DNA of 64,000 nt, taken from NCBI GenBank assembly GCA_944548615.1, contig OX155961.1, positions 13,412,804 to 13,476,803 of the forward strand, given 5' to 3'. Position numbers and translations under genes: made by a program. Source of the DNA: Micropterix aruncella (taxonomy: Eukaryota; Arthropoda; Insecta; Lepidoptera; Micropterigidae). The notes beneath the pieces are model-generated. The model saw only the letters and a list, made by a program, of their open reading frames with translations. It was not told the DNA's origin and made no database searches. Below are positions 1-11,442 of this stretch, piece after piece. Each line of letters starts with the position of its first letter. Within the stretch, counting starts at the first letter, position 1.

Positions 1-240
1 GTTCGTAAGAAACGTTTTCAGTCGACCGTTTTTTCTCCGACTTACTTTGCAAATCCGACTGCTACGAAATAGTCTTTTCATTTTTCGAATTAATATATAG
101 AGCTTATGACACTCACAAATAACGTGGCTTTCTATTGGTAAAAGAATTTTCAAAATCGGTTCAGTAGACCCAGAGATTACTCCCTACAACCTCACAAACT
201 CACAAACTTTACCTTTTTATAATATTAGTATAGATAATTC
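1..240 (-). repeat. Interspersed repeat, same family as 20,200-20,430
   Basis: Reversed, this segment matches the start of the repeat at 20,200. Both carry the landmarks 'ggtaaagtttgtgaggttg', 'ctctggatctactgaacc' and 'ggatttgcaaagtaagtcgg'. The left part runs off the window. The type resembles the short 'tattataaa...gcgaaagtttgt' repeats common in moths and butterflies. It has no coding capacity. Confidence 0.7.
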
Positions 241-1296
241 AGAAAAAGCTTAAAATCAGTCGGTATAGTAATTAATGATCAACATACATAGATCTTTCCA
301 TTGGTATAGGATTTACAATTATTGGAAAAGTGGGCCGAAAATGCCCATTCTTTTTTATTCGATCGCGAATAGGAAGCTACCCAGCTTACGTGATATATTT
401 ATAATAATAATATTACCCAGAAATTATTGCACCGTTTGTAAATTCAACATTGTTGTAATTGCCCTTTTTCTTTTGATTTCAGGTGAGCGTTAATTTTGTG
501 ATGCGAGGCGTCTGTCTTTGAGTCCTTGAGCTTTGCGATCTCTTCCTCCTGCGGTCGCTTCCGTTCATCCAGAGACGTGCTACGTGGGGAGATTTGCGTC
601 AAAGCCCCGACATTCACCGGTATGTGACAGCTGCAGCATTTTAATGAGATTCCCGTTTTGCGAATGCGTTTTATGCTCTGCTATGACTGACATTCAGAGA
701 TGTTGCATATGGGTTATATTTTAGTAAAGCAACGCACATATTAGACAGGTATACGCACATATTATTATACTACAGTGTTGGGATAATAGTAATAGGTATT
801 ATTTCCAGTTTACAAACGAAACAGAAATTACAAAAAAATAAATGAAACAAATCATGCACCTAACAAGAACTAACACGTAAATATAGTATAAAGAGTAATA
901 AATTAATAGTTTAAAAAACACACTAAAACACGCTTTTGGGCTATGATTCGATATTCACATACACACGGCTAGGATACGATATTCCATCATGGAATGCCAG
1001 TGCCTATCTTCCGGCTTCATCATCAGACCTTGAAACCTAATCGTGGTCAAAGCTCATTCCAAGACTTTTCTAACAAGTCCAAACACAGCTATGATACGAT
1101 GTTCCATCATGAAGTTCCAGTTCATATCTTCCGATTCCATCATCAGATCAGTTCGACAGTACCATATTATTGTATTGTCATCAGAACTACATACAGCTGC
1201 CAATTTTCATGGCGCTACAATCCTTGGAAGATGATTAAATTAGTTACCTTAGATTCCATTACATAGTTACATTCAGGTCGACCTAATAAAAGCGTG
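241..1296. other. No gene recognised; imperfect ~60-bp direct duplication
   Basis: Short ORFs here lack any recognisable motif. The only structure is a degenerate direct duplication, about 970-1,034 and 1,089-1,150, in which both units contain 'ttccatcatg' and end in 'catcatcaga'. It looks like diverged non-coding repeat DNA. Confidence 0.5.
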
Positions 1297-1300
1297 TTAA

Positions 1301-1677
1301 AAAACACGACTGCCGTGCACAGAGTGGACTATTGTATTTATAATTATTTTATTACGGTTTTTCATAAAATATTTATGGTTTATGTATTTATCCAAGATAC
1401 ATGTATATTTCCGGAATGTACTCAATCAGATCTTACATTTGACACTAAATACGAAATATTTATGTTCCTTTATTGACATTTGGACATTTAGACAAATACC
1501 TTACTTTATATTTGGACAGTTAAGGTACCTGGAACTCTGGATGACAACGATTCTAACAATACCACACACTTCTTAATCGGTTCAAGCGTTTAGAAATTAT
1601 GATGGAATAAAGAACCGGAAAACATACATAGATGAACCCTGAACACATTACACTCATTTTTCGTGGGTCAGTCGTGT
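1301..1677 (+). mobile_element. Short TIR element (family A), copy 1
   Basis: It begins with ACACGACTGCC and ends with GGTCAGTCGTGT, an imperfect terminal inverted repeat of about 12 bp. The interior aligns along its length with 26,705-27,106 and 31,915-33,031. Shared landmarks are 'tttatggtttatgtattta', 'ttgacatttggacattta' and 'gaaccctgaacacattaca'. It has no transposase ORF, so it is a MITE-like non-autonomous element. The superfamily is undetermined; flanking bases are A/T-rich and no clear target duplication was found. Confidence 0.7.
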
Positions 1678-1712
1678 AAAAACGGGTAGGCTGAAACGGG
1701 TAGGCTGTAATT

Positions 1713-2265
1713 GAATCATTGATTATATACCGTATTGAATTGCTCAATGCTGTACTAAGATTTTCCAACTAGGATTTTACTACGAAACGCAAAATGATTA
1801 ATCTTTTATCACGTTCAATATGGCGGCGTTCGTGGTATGGCAGTATGGCGGTGCACTGTACATGGCGCTCTAAACACGCCTATACGATATCCCATCTCAA
1901 AATAAAATAATGGTATAAAAAAACAAAGTAGTTTTAAAATCATAGCTGTTATTATTTTTATATTATTTACATAACGATGTAATTTTTTTATTCGGTATAC
2001 AGGTGTCAATACGTAATATTTACGCACTTCAAAGTTCTGATAATTTCTGTGATGTAATCGGCCCGTATAAAAGACGTATATTATTGTTATCATGGTTAAA
2101 TTATTGGGTTTTTATATTCAATCAGTCCTTTAAAAAAATAATTTATTATCAATATTGATATGGATGTCAAAGTAAATTGCTATTAGTTTCGCCAGACAAC
2201 GCTATCAGCGTCACCTGCATTTCGCCGGCATAGATGGGTTACCAAAACGTTTTGCAATCTGCAAT
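1713..2265 (+). mobile_element. TIR element (family F), copy 1, 3' end truncated
   Basis: It starts at 'cattgattatataccgtatt' and aligns with 5,516-6,092 and, reversed, 45,385-45,995. Shared landmarks are 'ttactacgaaacgcaa', 'atattattgttatcat' and the tail 'ccggcatagatgggttacc'. Copy 2 shows that the family has an inverted terminal repeat; this copy lost the 3' one. No coding capacity. Confidence 0.65.
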
Positions 2266-3660
2266 CTTTTCGTCGTCTTTCGTCTTTGTCTATCTATCCA
2301 TATGCAATTTTTAGCACAATAATTAAAAATAATGCTAAAATCCCCCCTCGCGGGAATCACTTTTGCCTGTTACTCGACCTTAAATGAAAAGACTCTACTC
2401 GTGTTTCATTAATAATTATAATTGTTGGTCTTATGGAAAAGACCAAATGATGATTACTTACACGATTTAATTCTGTCGATATGTCTTTATTTATTACAAA
2501 CTATAATCAAATCAGTAAAAATCGACAAAAAGTCCATACAAAAGTCCTCCTTAACCCTTCCATCACATTATTTCCTCTGCACGCCACTGTCATCAACCAA
2601 TCAACTCTTCAGAGTTAGTTTAAGGATATGATGTCTAAACGACCCAATCTATCGTTACTTTGTTCTCGGGCAGGAAATCGTTTAGAACTATCTAAAATGT
2701 ACGCCCTCTGCGATACAATAGGTAGTACCAGATTACCTGTTGCTATCTCGCCTTTCCTCTTTACTCCTATCTACCTTTCAGCTGGATAGAGATAAATGGC
2801 GATGACCTGTCTCACATCACGTATAGGATTTATTGCACTTGCGATTGTATCCATTTCGCATTCTTCCTTGAGATTTTCTTTTCCATTAATGAAATTTACT
2901 TAACCACAGGATTATCAAAGAGTATTAGGGCAAGATTCGTTATACACAGAAACTAAAACATCTTCGATTGATTATCTACTGAGGCATACACACCATAAAT
3001 ACAGGACGAGGTGTAAAACAGTAAAATGTAACACTAAACAAGAGAGAAATATCACAAGGACTAGCTGAAGTTACCAACAACACGAGAGAAACTGAGAGAC
3101 TTCCTAATGAAATTATGTATCGATGTAAACACAAAGCGATCAACGTTTAAACACGGAGATAAAGCCCTCCACAGACAGCGGCGCACGACGATACATGCCC
3201 ACGTTTGAAACGGAAGCTACGTGGCTCTATGTAGCGATGCGGCCACATGCACTGCTAGCTGAACCATGCCACGCAAACGTCTATTTCGTCACGACTTTTG
3301 CGACGGTTTGGGAACGGTTTGGGTGAGAGAAAGGCGAAATCGGGTGAGCGGGGAGGGAATATGGTTACCGTGGCCACTAAATGTCTACACAGATTCGTTC
3401 GGGCGGCGCAACCGCGGCTAGCCACGCATGTACATATGACGTCACATAGCCACGCAGCCGAGCCGATTGTGTGCGTGGCCCGCTATGTATTGATATGTAT
3501 TGCAGCTCGTATTTAACGAAGCTAAAGCTACTTAAAGAAACGTAGCCGTGCTCAGCAGCCTGTGGCGGGCTAAAGTCCACCATTATGCTTAAAATGTTTT
3601 TATTGTGCAATAAAGAGATTATTAATTTACTTTCACTTTCGCTACACCATCATTCGTGAA
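2266..3660. other. Non-coding; possible promoter-like GC-richer patch at 3,170-3,560
   Basis: No ORF has a recognisable domain. From about 3,170 to 3,560 the base composition becomes clearly more GC- and CpG-rich than the surroundings and includes the CRE-like palindrome TGACGTCA near 3,438. It lies just upstream of the possible first exon at 3,662, so it may be a promoter. This is weak evidence only. Confidence 0.3.
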
Positions 3661-3661
3661 G

Positions 3662-3710
3662 ATGGCAATTTTAGTTCAATTCCGAGACTTTGTAGCGGAA
3701 GATTTACAAG
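3662..3710 (+). CDS. Possible host first coding exon, 16 codons
   Basis: An ATG in a good context (gaagATGG) opens 16 codons reading MAILVQFRDFVAEDLQ. The reading frame then meets a consensus-like 5' splice donor, AAG|GTATGT, at 3,710/3,711 (phase 1). A CpG-richer patch lies upstream and the composition after the donor returns to AT-rich. I do not recognise the peptide and cannot identify a downstream exon, because the next kilobase is TE sequence. It could be the 5' exon of a host gene with a long TE-filled intron, or chance. Confidence 0.3.
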
Positions 3711-3924
3711 GTATGTAGTTCGCTCGTCGCTGCTGCAGCAATTTTTCATCGGGCGCTAATCCGCGCACAAATTGTGTTTTCAGCTTCCCGCGCTCCCCGC
3801 CGCTGAAACGTGCTAATTACGGACTCATAAAAACAGTACCTATATTCACTGCGGCTTAGCCCCTTTCAGCAAAATGGAGCTTGTGCTGCTGCTCTTAAAA
3901 TGACGATGGAAAGAGTGTATACAA

Positions 3925-4905
3925 GGTCTGCCCAGAAAATGATCGAACTTTATTTTTTACATCTTTATTATTAACTAGCTGACCCGTCAGACGTTGTCCT
4001 ATCCAAATTTCAATAAATTCGTTTGTGATCGTTTTGTGAATTTGTTATAACCTAACCTATTGGAATATGTAAACAAAGTAAAAAATCGGTTGGTACTCCA
4101 AGACTTTCCCGGTAATCAGACAACTACTTCCCAAACTCACCCCCCTAACTCCCTCTTCCCCAAACCCACTACCTTCCAAACCCCCCCCTAACTCCCCTAT
4201 CCTAATCCCTCCACAAACCCCTCTCAAACTCACCCTATTACCCCCCCCTAACCCCAGAAACTCCACCCCCTAACCTCCCCAACTCCTCTTTAACCCCCCA
4301 AATTTCCCAACAATTTCCCCCCCCTAACCTCCCTCCAACCACCTCCCAACCCCCCCCCCCCCCCCCCCCGCAATTTCAGTTTTTTTTTCTAGTTTTCCAA
4401 TTTTTAGGCAACTTTTCTAATTTTCCTTTCCGTTAGGACAGTTTTTGGACTATTACCAACATTTAAAAAAATAGCCAAATCGGTTTAGCCGTTTAACCTA
4501 ATATGCGGGTGGGTACCAACGAACAGAATTTCATTTTTATTTATATATATTTGACAGATTATTGGTCCTTGCCCTCTTCAAATTATTTCCTTCTCTTATT
4601 CATACTCTTTTACCACCGGTTTTTCTATTTCGCGAAGCAGTCCTGGCTATACCTTACCAGTCACAGTGCTTGAACGCCATCTCATTTGAGATGGCCTTTA
4701 AGATTTGTGACGAATTTGCTTTAATATCATCAATACTCTGACAACGGCGTTCGATCAGCGCTGATTTTAATTTCGGAAATAATATAAAATCGCAAGGGGG
4801 CAGGTCTGGCGAGTAAGGAGTCTGAGATTCATCTGATTTTTTGCACCATACTGAGGAATTGACAAACCTAGTTAAAGCTATATCAAAGATATTATCATAT
4901 TATTC
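3925..4905 (-). pseudogene. mariner-family transposase relic, split by another repeat
   Basis: On the minus strand from about 4,860 down to 4,685 the frame reads the C-terminal part of a Tc1/mariner DDE/D transposase. PYSPDLPPCDFILFPKLK contains the third catalytic Asp of the family, followed by 'QSIDDIKANSSQILKAI'; the frame ends at a stop after 'KHCDW'. Recognisable sequence continues to about 4,553, then is interrupted by an unrelated repeat (3,974-4,552). It resumes at 3,925-3,973 with 'tgggcagaccttgta' in minus-strand order, which resembles a mariner terminal end. The N-terminal half was not found. It is dead: truncated, with stops, and interrupted. Confidence 0.75.
3974..4552 (+). mobile_element. 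Nested non-autonomous repeat starting ACTAGCTGACCCG
   Basis: It begins 'actagctgacccgtcagac', a signature also seen in reverse at the end of the repeat at 20,937 ('cgggtcagctagt'). The middle is a C/T-rich tract of short 'cccctaac'-type motifs, including a 20-C run at 4,350-4,369. It sits inside the mariner relic, so it inserted later. The lack of TIRs and its A/T insertion context would suit a rolling-circle (Helitron-type) non-autonomous element, but I cannot prove the class. Confidence 0.55.
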
Positions 4906-5515
4906 CGAGATCGACTACCTTATAAATAGCACGTGTGATAGCATGTTTGAAATAGCATGTATGAAATAGCCGAATATTTTTGGTTCTTAATGTGGTACCA
5001 ACTTTGGAATGTTAATAAAGTGTCTAAATGCCAAATACACTAATGACTTTTGGATTATAGTCAAACGGACTTTGGGGAGGTCCCAGGAGAGATTTTTCTG
5101 TTGTCTGGGTCACCAATATGTAGGTGGAGATGGGCACTGGTAACACACGACAGAGGAGTGTGTTTTTTAAAAATTTTAAAACGTCGGTAATCGCGGTGAC
5201 TGTTCGCGAATATCGGGTACAATGACACTTGGCTGTATTTTATGGTGTATTCACACGTTTTGCACCGCATCGCATTAAGTTAGCGCTATATACGCATTTC
5301 AATAGACGCATTCCCATTTATTGCGAGATAATGGACACAATAAAAAGAAAATCAATTCAATGGCGGCGCGGCGGCGCGGCGGTCGCATGGCCATCCACAA
5401 CGTGACATAGGTATTATCATAAAAAACAAGATAGGCTTCGCCACACATTAAAGAATATTAACAGATCTCCAATTTTATAGAATGACAAATCTGTCGAAGA
5501 AGATGATTACCATAA
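4906..5515. other. Nothing recognised
   Basis: Short ORFs only. A 'cggcggcgcgg' GC-rich microrepeat lies near 5,365-5,385. Confidence 0.4.
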
Positions 5516-6092
5516 GCATTAATTATATAGCGTATTAGATTGATCAACGCCTTACTATAATTTGGCTACCAGGGTTTTATTAAGAAACGCAACGTGTGGA
5601 TGGCACCCATAGTTCCATAAATTGATTGTCTAATATGGCGATTTTCGTGGTATAAAGGTTTGGGTGTGCACGATAGATTGCGCTCTAAAGACGCGTATGT
5701 GGAAAATGATATAATATTTTAATATTATTTACATAAAGATGATATTTTTTAATTAGGTATAGGTACAGGTTTTATACGTAGGTAATTGGTTTTTATTATT
5801 ACTGGATTTTTATAATCAATCACTTGAAAAAGCCATTCATTATGTTTCCATCGATAAATTGTACTAACAATATAATGTTATTATTGTTATCATTGGTTAA
5901 GTAATGGGTTTTAATAATCGATCAGTTCTTATATAAAACCATTAATTATCAATGTTATTATAGATGGCACAATAAATTTCTATTGGTTTCGCCTTCAATG
6001 CTATCAGCACCACCTGCATTCCGCTGTTTCAGAAGGGTTGCCAAATCGTAATATGAAGCTGAGAAATCTAATACCATATATAATCAATGATC
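5516..6092 (+). mobile_element. TIR element (family F), most complete copy
   Basis: The 5' end reads 'cattaattatatagcgtatt' and the 3' end reads 'aataccatatataatcaatg'. These are inverted repeats of one another with a few mismatches. The interior aligns with copies at 1,713 and 45,385 (reversed), including 'ttaagaaacgcaacgtg' and the tail 'tatcagcaccacctgcatt'. It is about 0.58 kb with no ORF, so it is a non-autonomous DNA element. Confidence 0.65.
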
Positions 6093-7848
6093 ATAAGCTA
6101 GCTAGAAATAACAAAAACAATCTATTCAAACTATCCCGACTTTTTATTACACGGTCCCTGATGTTGACAACAGGTCCAACCAGCCGAATGGCTGTCAACG
6201 ATGTGTAGGAGGCAATATATCGTCCGCCGATGCGTCTGCCACTTATCCGTTTGGTATCGGTTTTTGCGACATGGATCAAAGGGTGGCAGAGCGAACGCAA
6301 GGCGTCTGTCCAAACGTCTGCCGATGCATCAGCATTGCACGGAAAGTAAATGAGAGTGCACTCGTGCTTAGTTTTTTCTTGTCGTTTTAAATTGCTGCTA
6401 ATATGACCACTGAGGAAACATTCAATTTCATAGAGTTGTATCAAACTGAAAACTGCTTATGGAACCCCAAATATAGTTACTACAAAAATAAAAATGTCTT
6501 TTTAACAACTCGGCTGCGGAGCATACCTACTCAAGTGGTAGTTATAAGTGCTAAATAAATAAATAGCAGCGGCCGCTACTGTCTCTAAATCCATTTCTTG
6601 CGACTGGAGCTGCGTCTTTAGAGGTTGAACACAGACTGAATAACTCACGGACGTGTGGGCGGATTGCGAATTTATCCGCGGATACGTTGGCTGATCCATC
6701 TGCGGATGCATCTGTTGATGTGTAGATGAGGCATAACAGCCCGTTTACACGTTGCGGCTTACCAAAAACGTCTTTCTTTCACTTTTTGCAGTGGCGTATG
6801 CAAACATAATGCTTGTGTTGTCACTCTACTGTAAAACCAAATGCGGCAAAAAAATATGATTAATTTTTTTGATTGATTCTTATAATACGGTTTTTAGAAC
6901 CGTGCGCCGTATGCGGTTTTCTAAATTATGAAATATTGTATTTCAATAATAATATTTTATGTGTTCGTCTACAATAATAAACAGAAATAAATTGCAATGT
7001 GTGTTATATACTCATTTTTAATTTCCTTAACTAATGCAAATAGCCAATTTCTCTTCTTCCAATCTTCTTAGAAGTTTGTTTAACGTTGTCACGTTGAAAT
7101 GCTTTTTTCGTAATCATGCTTTTACCAATATACAATAACCGTTGTCGCAACGTCGTCGTCGACGTCCATCTTTTACAAAACGTTCCAATAAACTGATTAA
7201 CGAACCGTATAATGTGAACGTGCGGTTTTTTTACATTATACAGCAAAACTGTATCAAAAAACCTACTCGTAGAAACTATAATAGTGTGAACGTGCTGTAA
7301 TGCACGATTGACTAGGGTTTATATTTTGTAGGTACACGCGACGGCCTATCTCTGCATTTTATGATCAGTGACAGTGACAATGACTATGCGTTGCGTTAAT
7401 TTATGCTGCGGTCGGTGAATCTATCTGCGGACATATTCACATTCAAATATCAGAAGCTAGGAACAAATAGCGTGGCGTGTCCTTTATGACCTCCAGTGTT
7501 TCTAAAATAGGCAAACTACTTACCTTACGGGATCGTACGACGACGTTTGAGCGGCTTACTCGCACAAGAGTCGTAATTAAATCATCAACGAGAGAATTCA
7601 CTGTCTTTTACTAACAACGTAACGTCCATTGATGAACCACCATTATTACCAACGTCGCATACGTTGGTTTTTCTCTACATAAAACTAATAGTGCGCGTTA
7701 AAGGGATCCTAATCATCCCCCACGGCAACGCCAAATTGGTGACCCCGACACCTGTTAAACATTAAAGATCTATCTATTTATTATCTCCTAGGAGAATGTT
7801 TTTTTGTAAATATTAAAGGAATCATAATGTATTATGTATACGATGCGG
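6093..7848. other. No gene recognised; short repeats of 'cggatgcatctg' type
   Basis: Several ORFs of 60-117 codons have no recognisable motif. Between 6,220 and 6,730 related motifs such as 'ccgatgcgtctgcc', 'ccgatgcatcag' and 'gcggatgcatctg' recur, suggesting an old MITE with internal repeats. Sequence near 6,740 ('cccgtttacacgttg') resembles terminal motifs of other small TIR elements in the window. Confidence 0.4.
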
Positions 7849-7860
7849 TTTTAGGTACTA

Positions 7861-8550
7861 CAACTTGAGTTGTAATCTACAACGGGCGAACCCGTCACCC
7901 GGATTTTTTAACGATATGTGATCTTTTTGCTTCCCGTGAGGTGAGCGTAGAAGACTTTGGGATGGTAAAAACCTACCGTCCTGTAAAGCCACGAACCCGC
8001 CAGAGTCCAACGCCTTACGCCGAGGCACTATGAAGTGAGTGGAGCCACCTCGCCCCCTGGCTACCAGTTTTGGCAGGATATCTCCGTCTGAAATTAACCT
8101 TCAGGATACCTCCTTCCTGCCATCTGGTTACGGGACCGAAGTCGCTTACTGTTAGACAGTTTGAATATATCGCAGACCAATGGCATATTTTGCCCGGCTC
8201 TGAATTCAGGATCAGGTAGCCACGTTGGTATTTCAAGAGTGGTTGACGACAGGTCAACATCCACCCCCGCTATTTAAGAGACAGAATATTTCCATAGTCT
8301 TCAGACTCCTTCAGCAATTAGTCAGAGTTCACAACCGATTGGCGTCGCCGAACGGTGCGCAAATCGTCCAGTAGCTCCGGGAGTCAACCCCCCAGGAGAA
8401 ACCGATCCTCCAACCGTGAGGCCTGAGACGCGATAGTCTCACCACCCGGGGTAGCCTTCCACACGAGAAGGCCACTGAGTAGGAGTTGAATCGATCCGAG
8501 TACAAAATGGATCTTGTGGAACAAGCTGGTCGCAACCATTCGCTACCCGA
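7861..8550 (-). mobile_element. Retroposon family R, copy 1, with 12-bp target duplication
   Basis: The 690-bp insert is flanked by the perfect direct repeat TTTTAGGTACTA at 7,849-7,860 and 8,551-8,562. It aligns with 23,411-24,045, 30,868-31,600, 54,155-54,820 and 55,500-55,860. The most conserved end is at 7,861; read on the minus strand it contains GACGGGTTCGCCCGTTG, a 5-bp stem closed by a TTCG loop, then 'TACAACTCAAGTTG'. I therefore orient transcription on the minus strand with this as the 3' end. No poly(A) tail and no protein domain are visible; ORFs across it are not conserved between copies. Variable target-duplication length (11-18 bp across copies) fits target-primed reverse transcription. 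Confidence 0.75.
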
Positions 8551-8562
8551 TTTTAGGTACTA

Positions 8563-9522
8563 TCGATTCTCCTCAGAAACGTGGTGCTGTTATCGGAAAC
8601 AAATTCGCATACTCGACAGGTTCCTTTTGCAGTGCCTGCGGGAGATGCTTACGGGAGCACTCTCCCACTCTCACCGTGAACGTATAAATAATTACCCATA
8701 TATGCCCAGTGATTCGAAAACGAAACAAGAAGTAGCACTATTGTAAAAGCATCAGAAATACTTTGTGAGCTCAGTAAAATCTAAAAAACTGCAATCTCAA
8801 AAATATCCCAAGAGTACGAAACTATCTCCTATTAGCAGAATTGACACTATTGATTGAAACGGTAAGCACTGCCACTTGTGTCGTGTTCGCATCGTGCAAA
8901 AATCATGTCGTCTCCCCAAAAAAGTAAGTAATTATTCGGTTGAGTAAAGCTTTCTACAAGTATCATAGTTTTGTAGTAAAGTTGGGTAAATTATGGACTT
9001 ATTCGTGTTTTTAGAATTAGAGTTTTTAGAAGACGATTGTAGATAGAAATAGCAGATTGAATGTGAAAATAATAATAAATATTAAATAAACTCATTATAA
9101 GATATTTGTTTGAATTACCTATAACGAATGTAGGATATTTGCCCATTGTTTCATTTTCGAATACCTTCAAAAGTACCTAGTTAACAAAAAAAAATATTTA
9201 CCAAAACTAGTCAATACTGTTATTGGAATCGGAACCTATCAACATAAAGATATCTGAAAATAACCAAAATCGAAATCCCAAAATAGTTCCGGGCATATAT
9301 GGGTTAACTGTACTATAAACCTAAGATATGCTGTTTGACAAACACTGTCACTGTACTACACGTGATCGTAAATCATCGCGCCCGCGCACCGACTCGCATC
9401 TAATCGAGATTACACATTTCGATTTCCATACGAATTTAACCGAAATGGTAGTCGGAGTGGATTTTGCGAACGCAGATTCCATGCAAAAATGGAACCTATA
9501 TTGTAATTGCTTCCGGACTATC
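8563..9522. other. Nothing recognised
   Basis: AT-rich DNA with short ORFs lacking motifs. Confidence 0.4.
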
Positions 9523-9597
9523 ATACCGGGCTCCCAGGAGAGCCCGGTATTATTTCCTCGCTCTATGCACGCCCAGGCCTGCATAAAGCGAGGAAAT
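9523..9597. repeat. Two adjacent GC-rich hairpins
   Basis: Stem 1: ATACCGGGCTC (9,523-9,533) pairs perfectly with GAGCCCGGTAT (9,540-9,550). Stem 2: 'tttcctcgctctatgcacgcc' (9,553-9,573) pairs with the segment ending 'gcataaagcgaggaaa' (to 9,597) with few mismatches. Both are far more GC-rich than the flanks. Confidence 0.8.
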
Positions 9598-9599
9598 TT

Positions 9600-10214
9600 A
9601 TGCATCAAAATCTACGGAAGCAGAAGTAGTTACTAACTTGACTACAGGTAGAGTAAATTGGCTGAGTAAATGATGATATATGATTCTAAAAGATCACGGT
9701 TCTCTTCGCACACTACGAGTACGATATACAAATAACAGTACGATACGCAAAATACGACAACGTTTAAAGAATGAATGAGCGATCGGAACGAATGAATGAA
9801 AATAATAAAATGAAAGTGAAGTCACTATGTCTTAAATATTATCAACCCAGAACAGATATACAATCTAGTGGGGGTGATAATATCCACAAAAATGTAATCT
9901 TATCTGCTTCGCAAAAAAAGTTGTAATAATATTATTTACTTTGTTTTTTTTTTGCCAAAATATATTTTTATGTATTGGATAATTTTATAAAATAAATAAT
10001 ATTGAGAGTCCACTCCAGATATATTGCGGCTGTTAAAAAAACTATATGCCGAGTTATCTCGTAGTTGCCAGTCATTATGTCAAATAATTCAAATCGAATT
10101 TCTTCCAAATGCGTTATGAAAGCATTCCTCTCTATTACTGCCTTTGTAGTTTGAAAGCGGTCCACCAGAGTGCGTGCTATCCATACTTCAATCTCGAAAT
10201 ATTGCAACTGAAGA
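9600..10214. other. Nothing recognised
   Basis: AT-rich. An 87-codon minus-strand ORF (9,968-10,231) has no motif I know. Confidence 0.35.
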
Positions 10215-10560
10215 TTTGAAGTTCGGTACACAGATGCTTTGTTGGACCTATCTCTTATATATAGGCGACGTTTTGGTTGGAATATCTCTTATATAAGCGA
10301 CACATATAAGATTTAAAGTCCGCCATATTTAAGAAAATGCTTCGTCATTTTTAAAAAAAAAACCATTTTAATAGCACGGAAAATACTGCAAATATACTAC
10401 GAATTGGCGCGCGGTGGAAGGTTGTGTTGGCGCGGAGGGAAGGGGTATTGTCTACTTGCCGGGAAGTCTTGGGGGGGACAGCCGATTTTTTTCGTTTGTG
10501 TAAGTCGGGTCGTCCGAAGTTTTGAATTAAACACTTTAATGGATTTAGCGACATTGTATA
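10215..10560 (+). repeat. Interspersed repeat, relative of 48,640-48,932
   Basis: Shared order of landmarks with 48,640: 'ggtacacagatgc', 'ttggttggaatatctc', 'tccgccata' and 'cttgccgg.aagtcttgg'. Diverged and non-coding. Confidence 0.55.
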
Positions 10561-10579
10561 CATGCATGCTCTCTAAATA

Positions 10580-11442
10580 GGGTAAGTTGAGGGGAAATGG
10601 ACCACTTTTTTTTGGGTAGATATTTTTTTTTTGAATGAGTAAAACACACGCTTTTGGTTTTATGTGAATATACTCAACCATTTATAAAATATATATATAG
10701 CAAAACGACAGTTACTTAAAGGTAAAATTTTAGATTTAAAAAAAGATGGCCTTAGTTCATCTCTCCCACACTTATGGGTGAGTTGGACCACCTACTAAGG
10801 TGAGATGGATCTATCAAAATAAATAATACTTTGGATATCTTTTTATTCTTTAAGTTCCGCTTAAACTTGCCCAAACTTTCTTGCGGCTTCATTCGTTCCC
10901 AATCCGTTCAAGAGAAGCCTTAACAGCATTGGTTAGAACAACCTTAGTCCCCTTTTCTCTAAAATTCACTTTTTACCTCACATATGGTAAACGCATTTCT
11001 GAAAACTCAGAAATTAAACCTTAACAAATACACAAACCGCAAACAACTACCAAAATCTCAAAAAAACAAATTTTAAGCGGTCCATTTTCTTTGCATCAAT
11101 ATATCTGCTCCATCTCTCCTAAATCGCGAGGACACACTATAGGCAAAAATGTTTATTGATTTTTTTAGGCTATATTGCCGCTTTGAGAAGATACAAATAC
11201 AGAGCTGCTAATTTTAATCATACAAATTCAATATTTGTTATGACTGCAACCATAAAAAACTGACACTGTGTAAACATTTTTCACAGGTTTTCTACAAAAC
11301 AAAACAAAATGTTATTTTTGTACACGTTGCACCTGCTTCGACAGGACCATTTATTGTTGCCAGTTTGGAAAAAATAATTGTAGTTTGCTAGAAATTTAGG
11401 TGGTTCGTCTCTCCCGCTGGTCCATCTCTCCCTGACTTACCA
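10580..11442 (+). mobile_element. ~0.86-kb TIR element ending GGTAAGT / ACTTACC, TA target
   Basis: The left end 'gggtaagttgaggggaaat' followed by 'ggacca' is inverted at the right end 'tggtccatctctccctgac' followed by 'ttacca'. A TA dinucleotide flanks each end (10,578-10,579 and 11,443-11,444). The motif 'catctctcc' recurs inside (around 10,760 and 11,110). No transposase ORF is present, so it is non-autonomous; TA targets suit the Tc1/mariner group. Confidence 0.65.
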
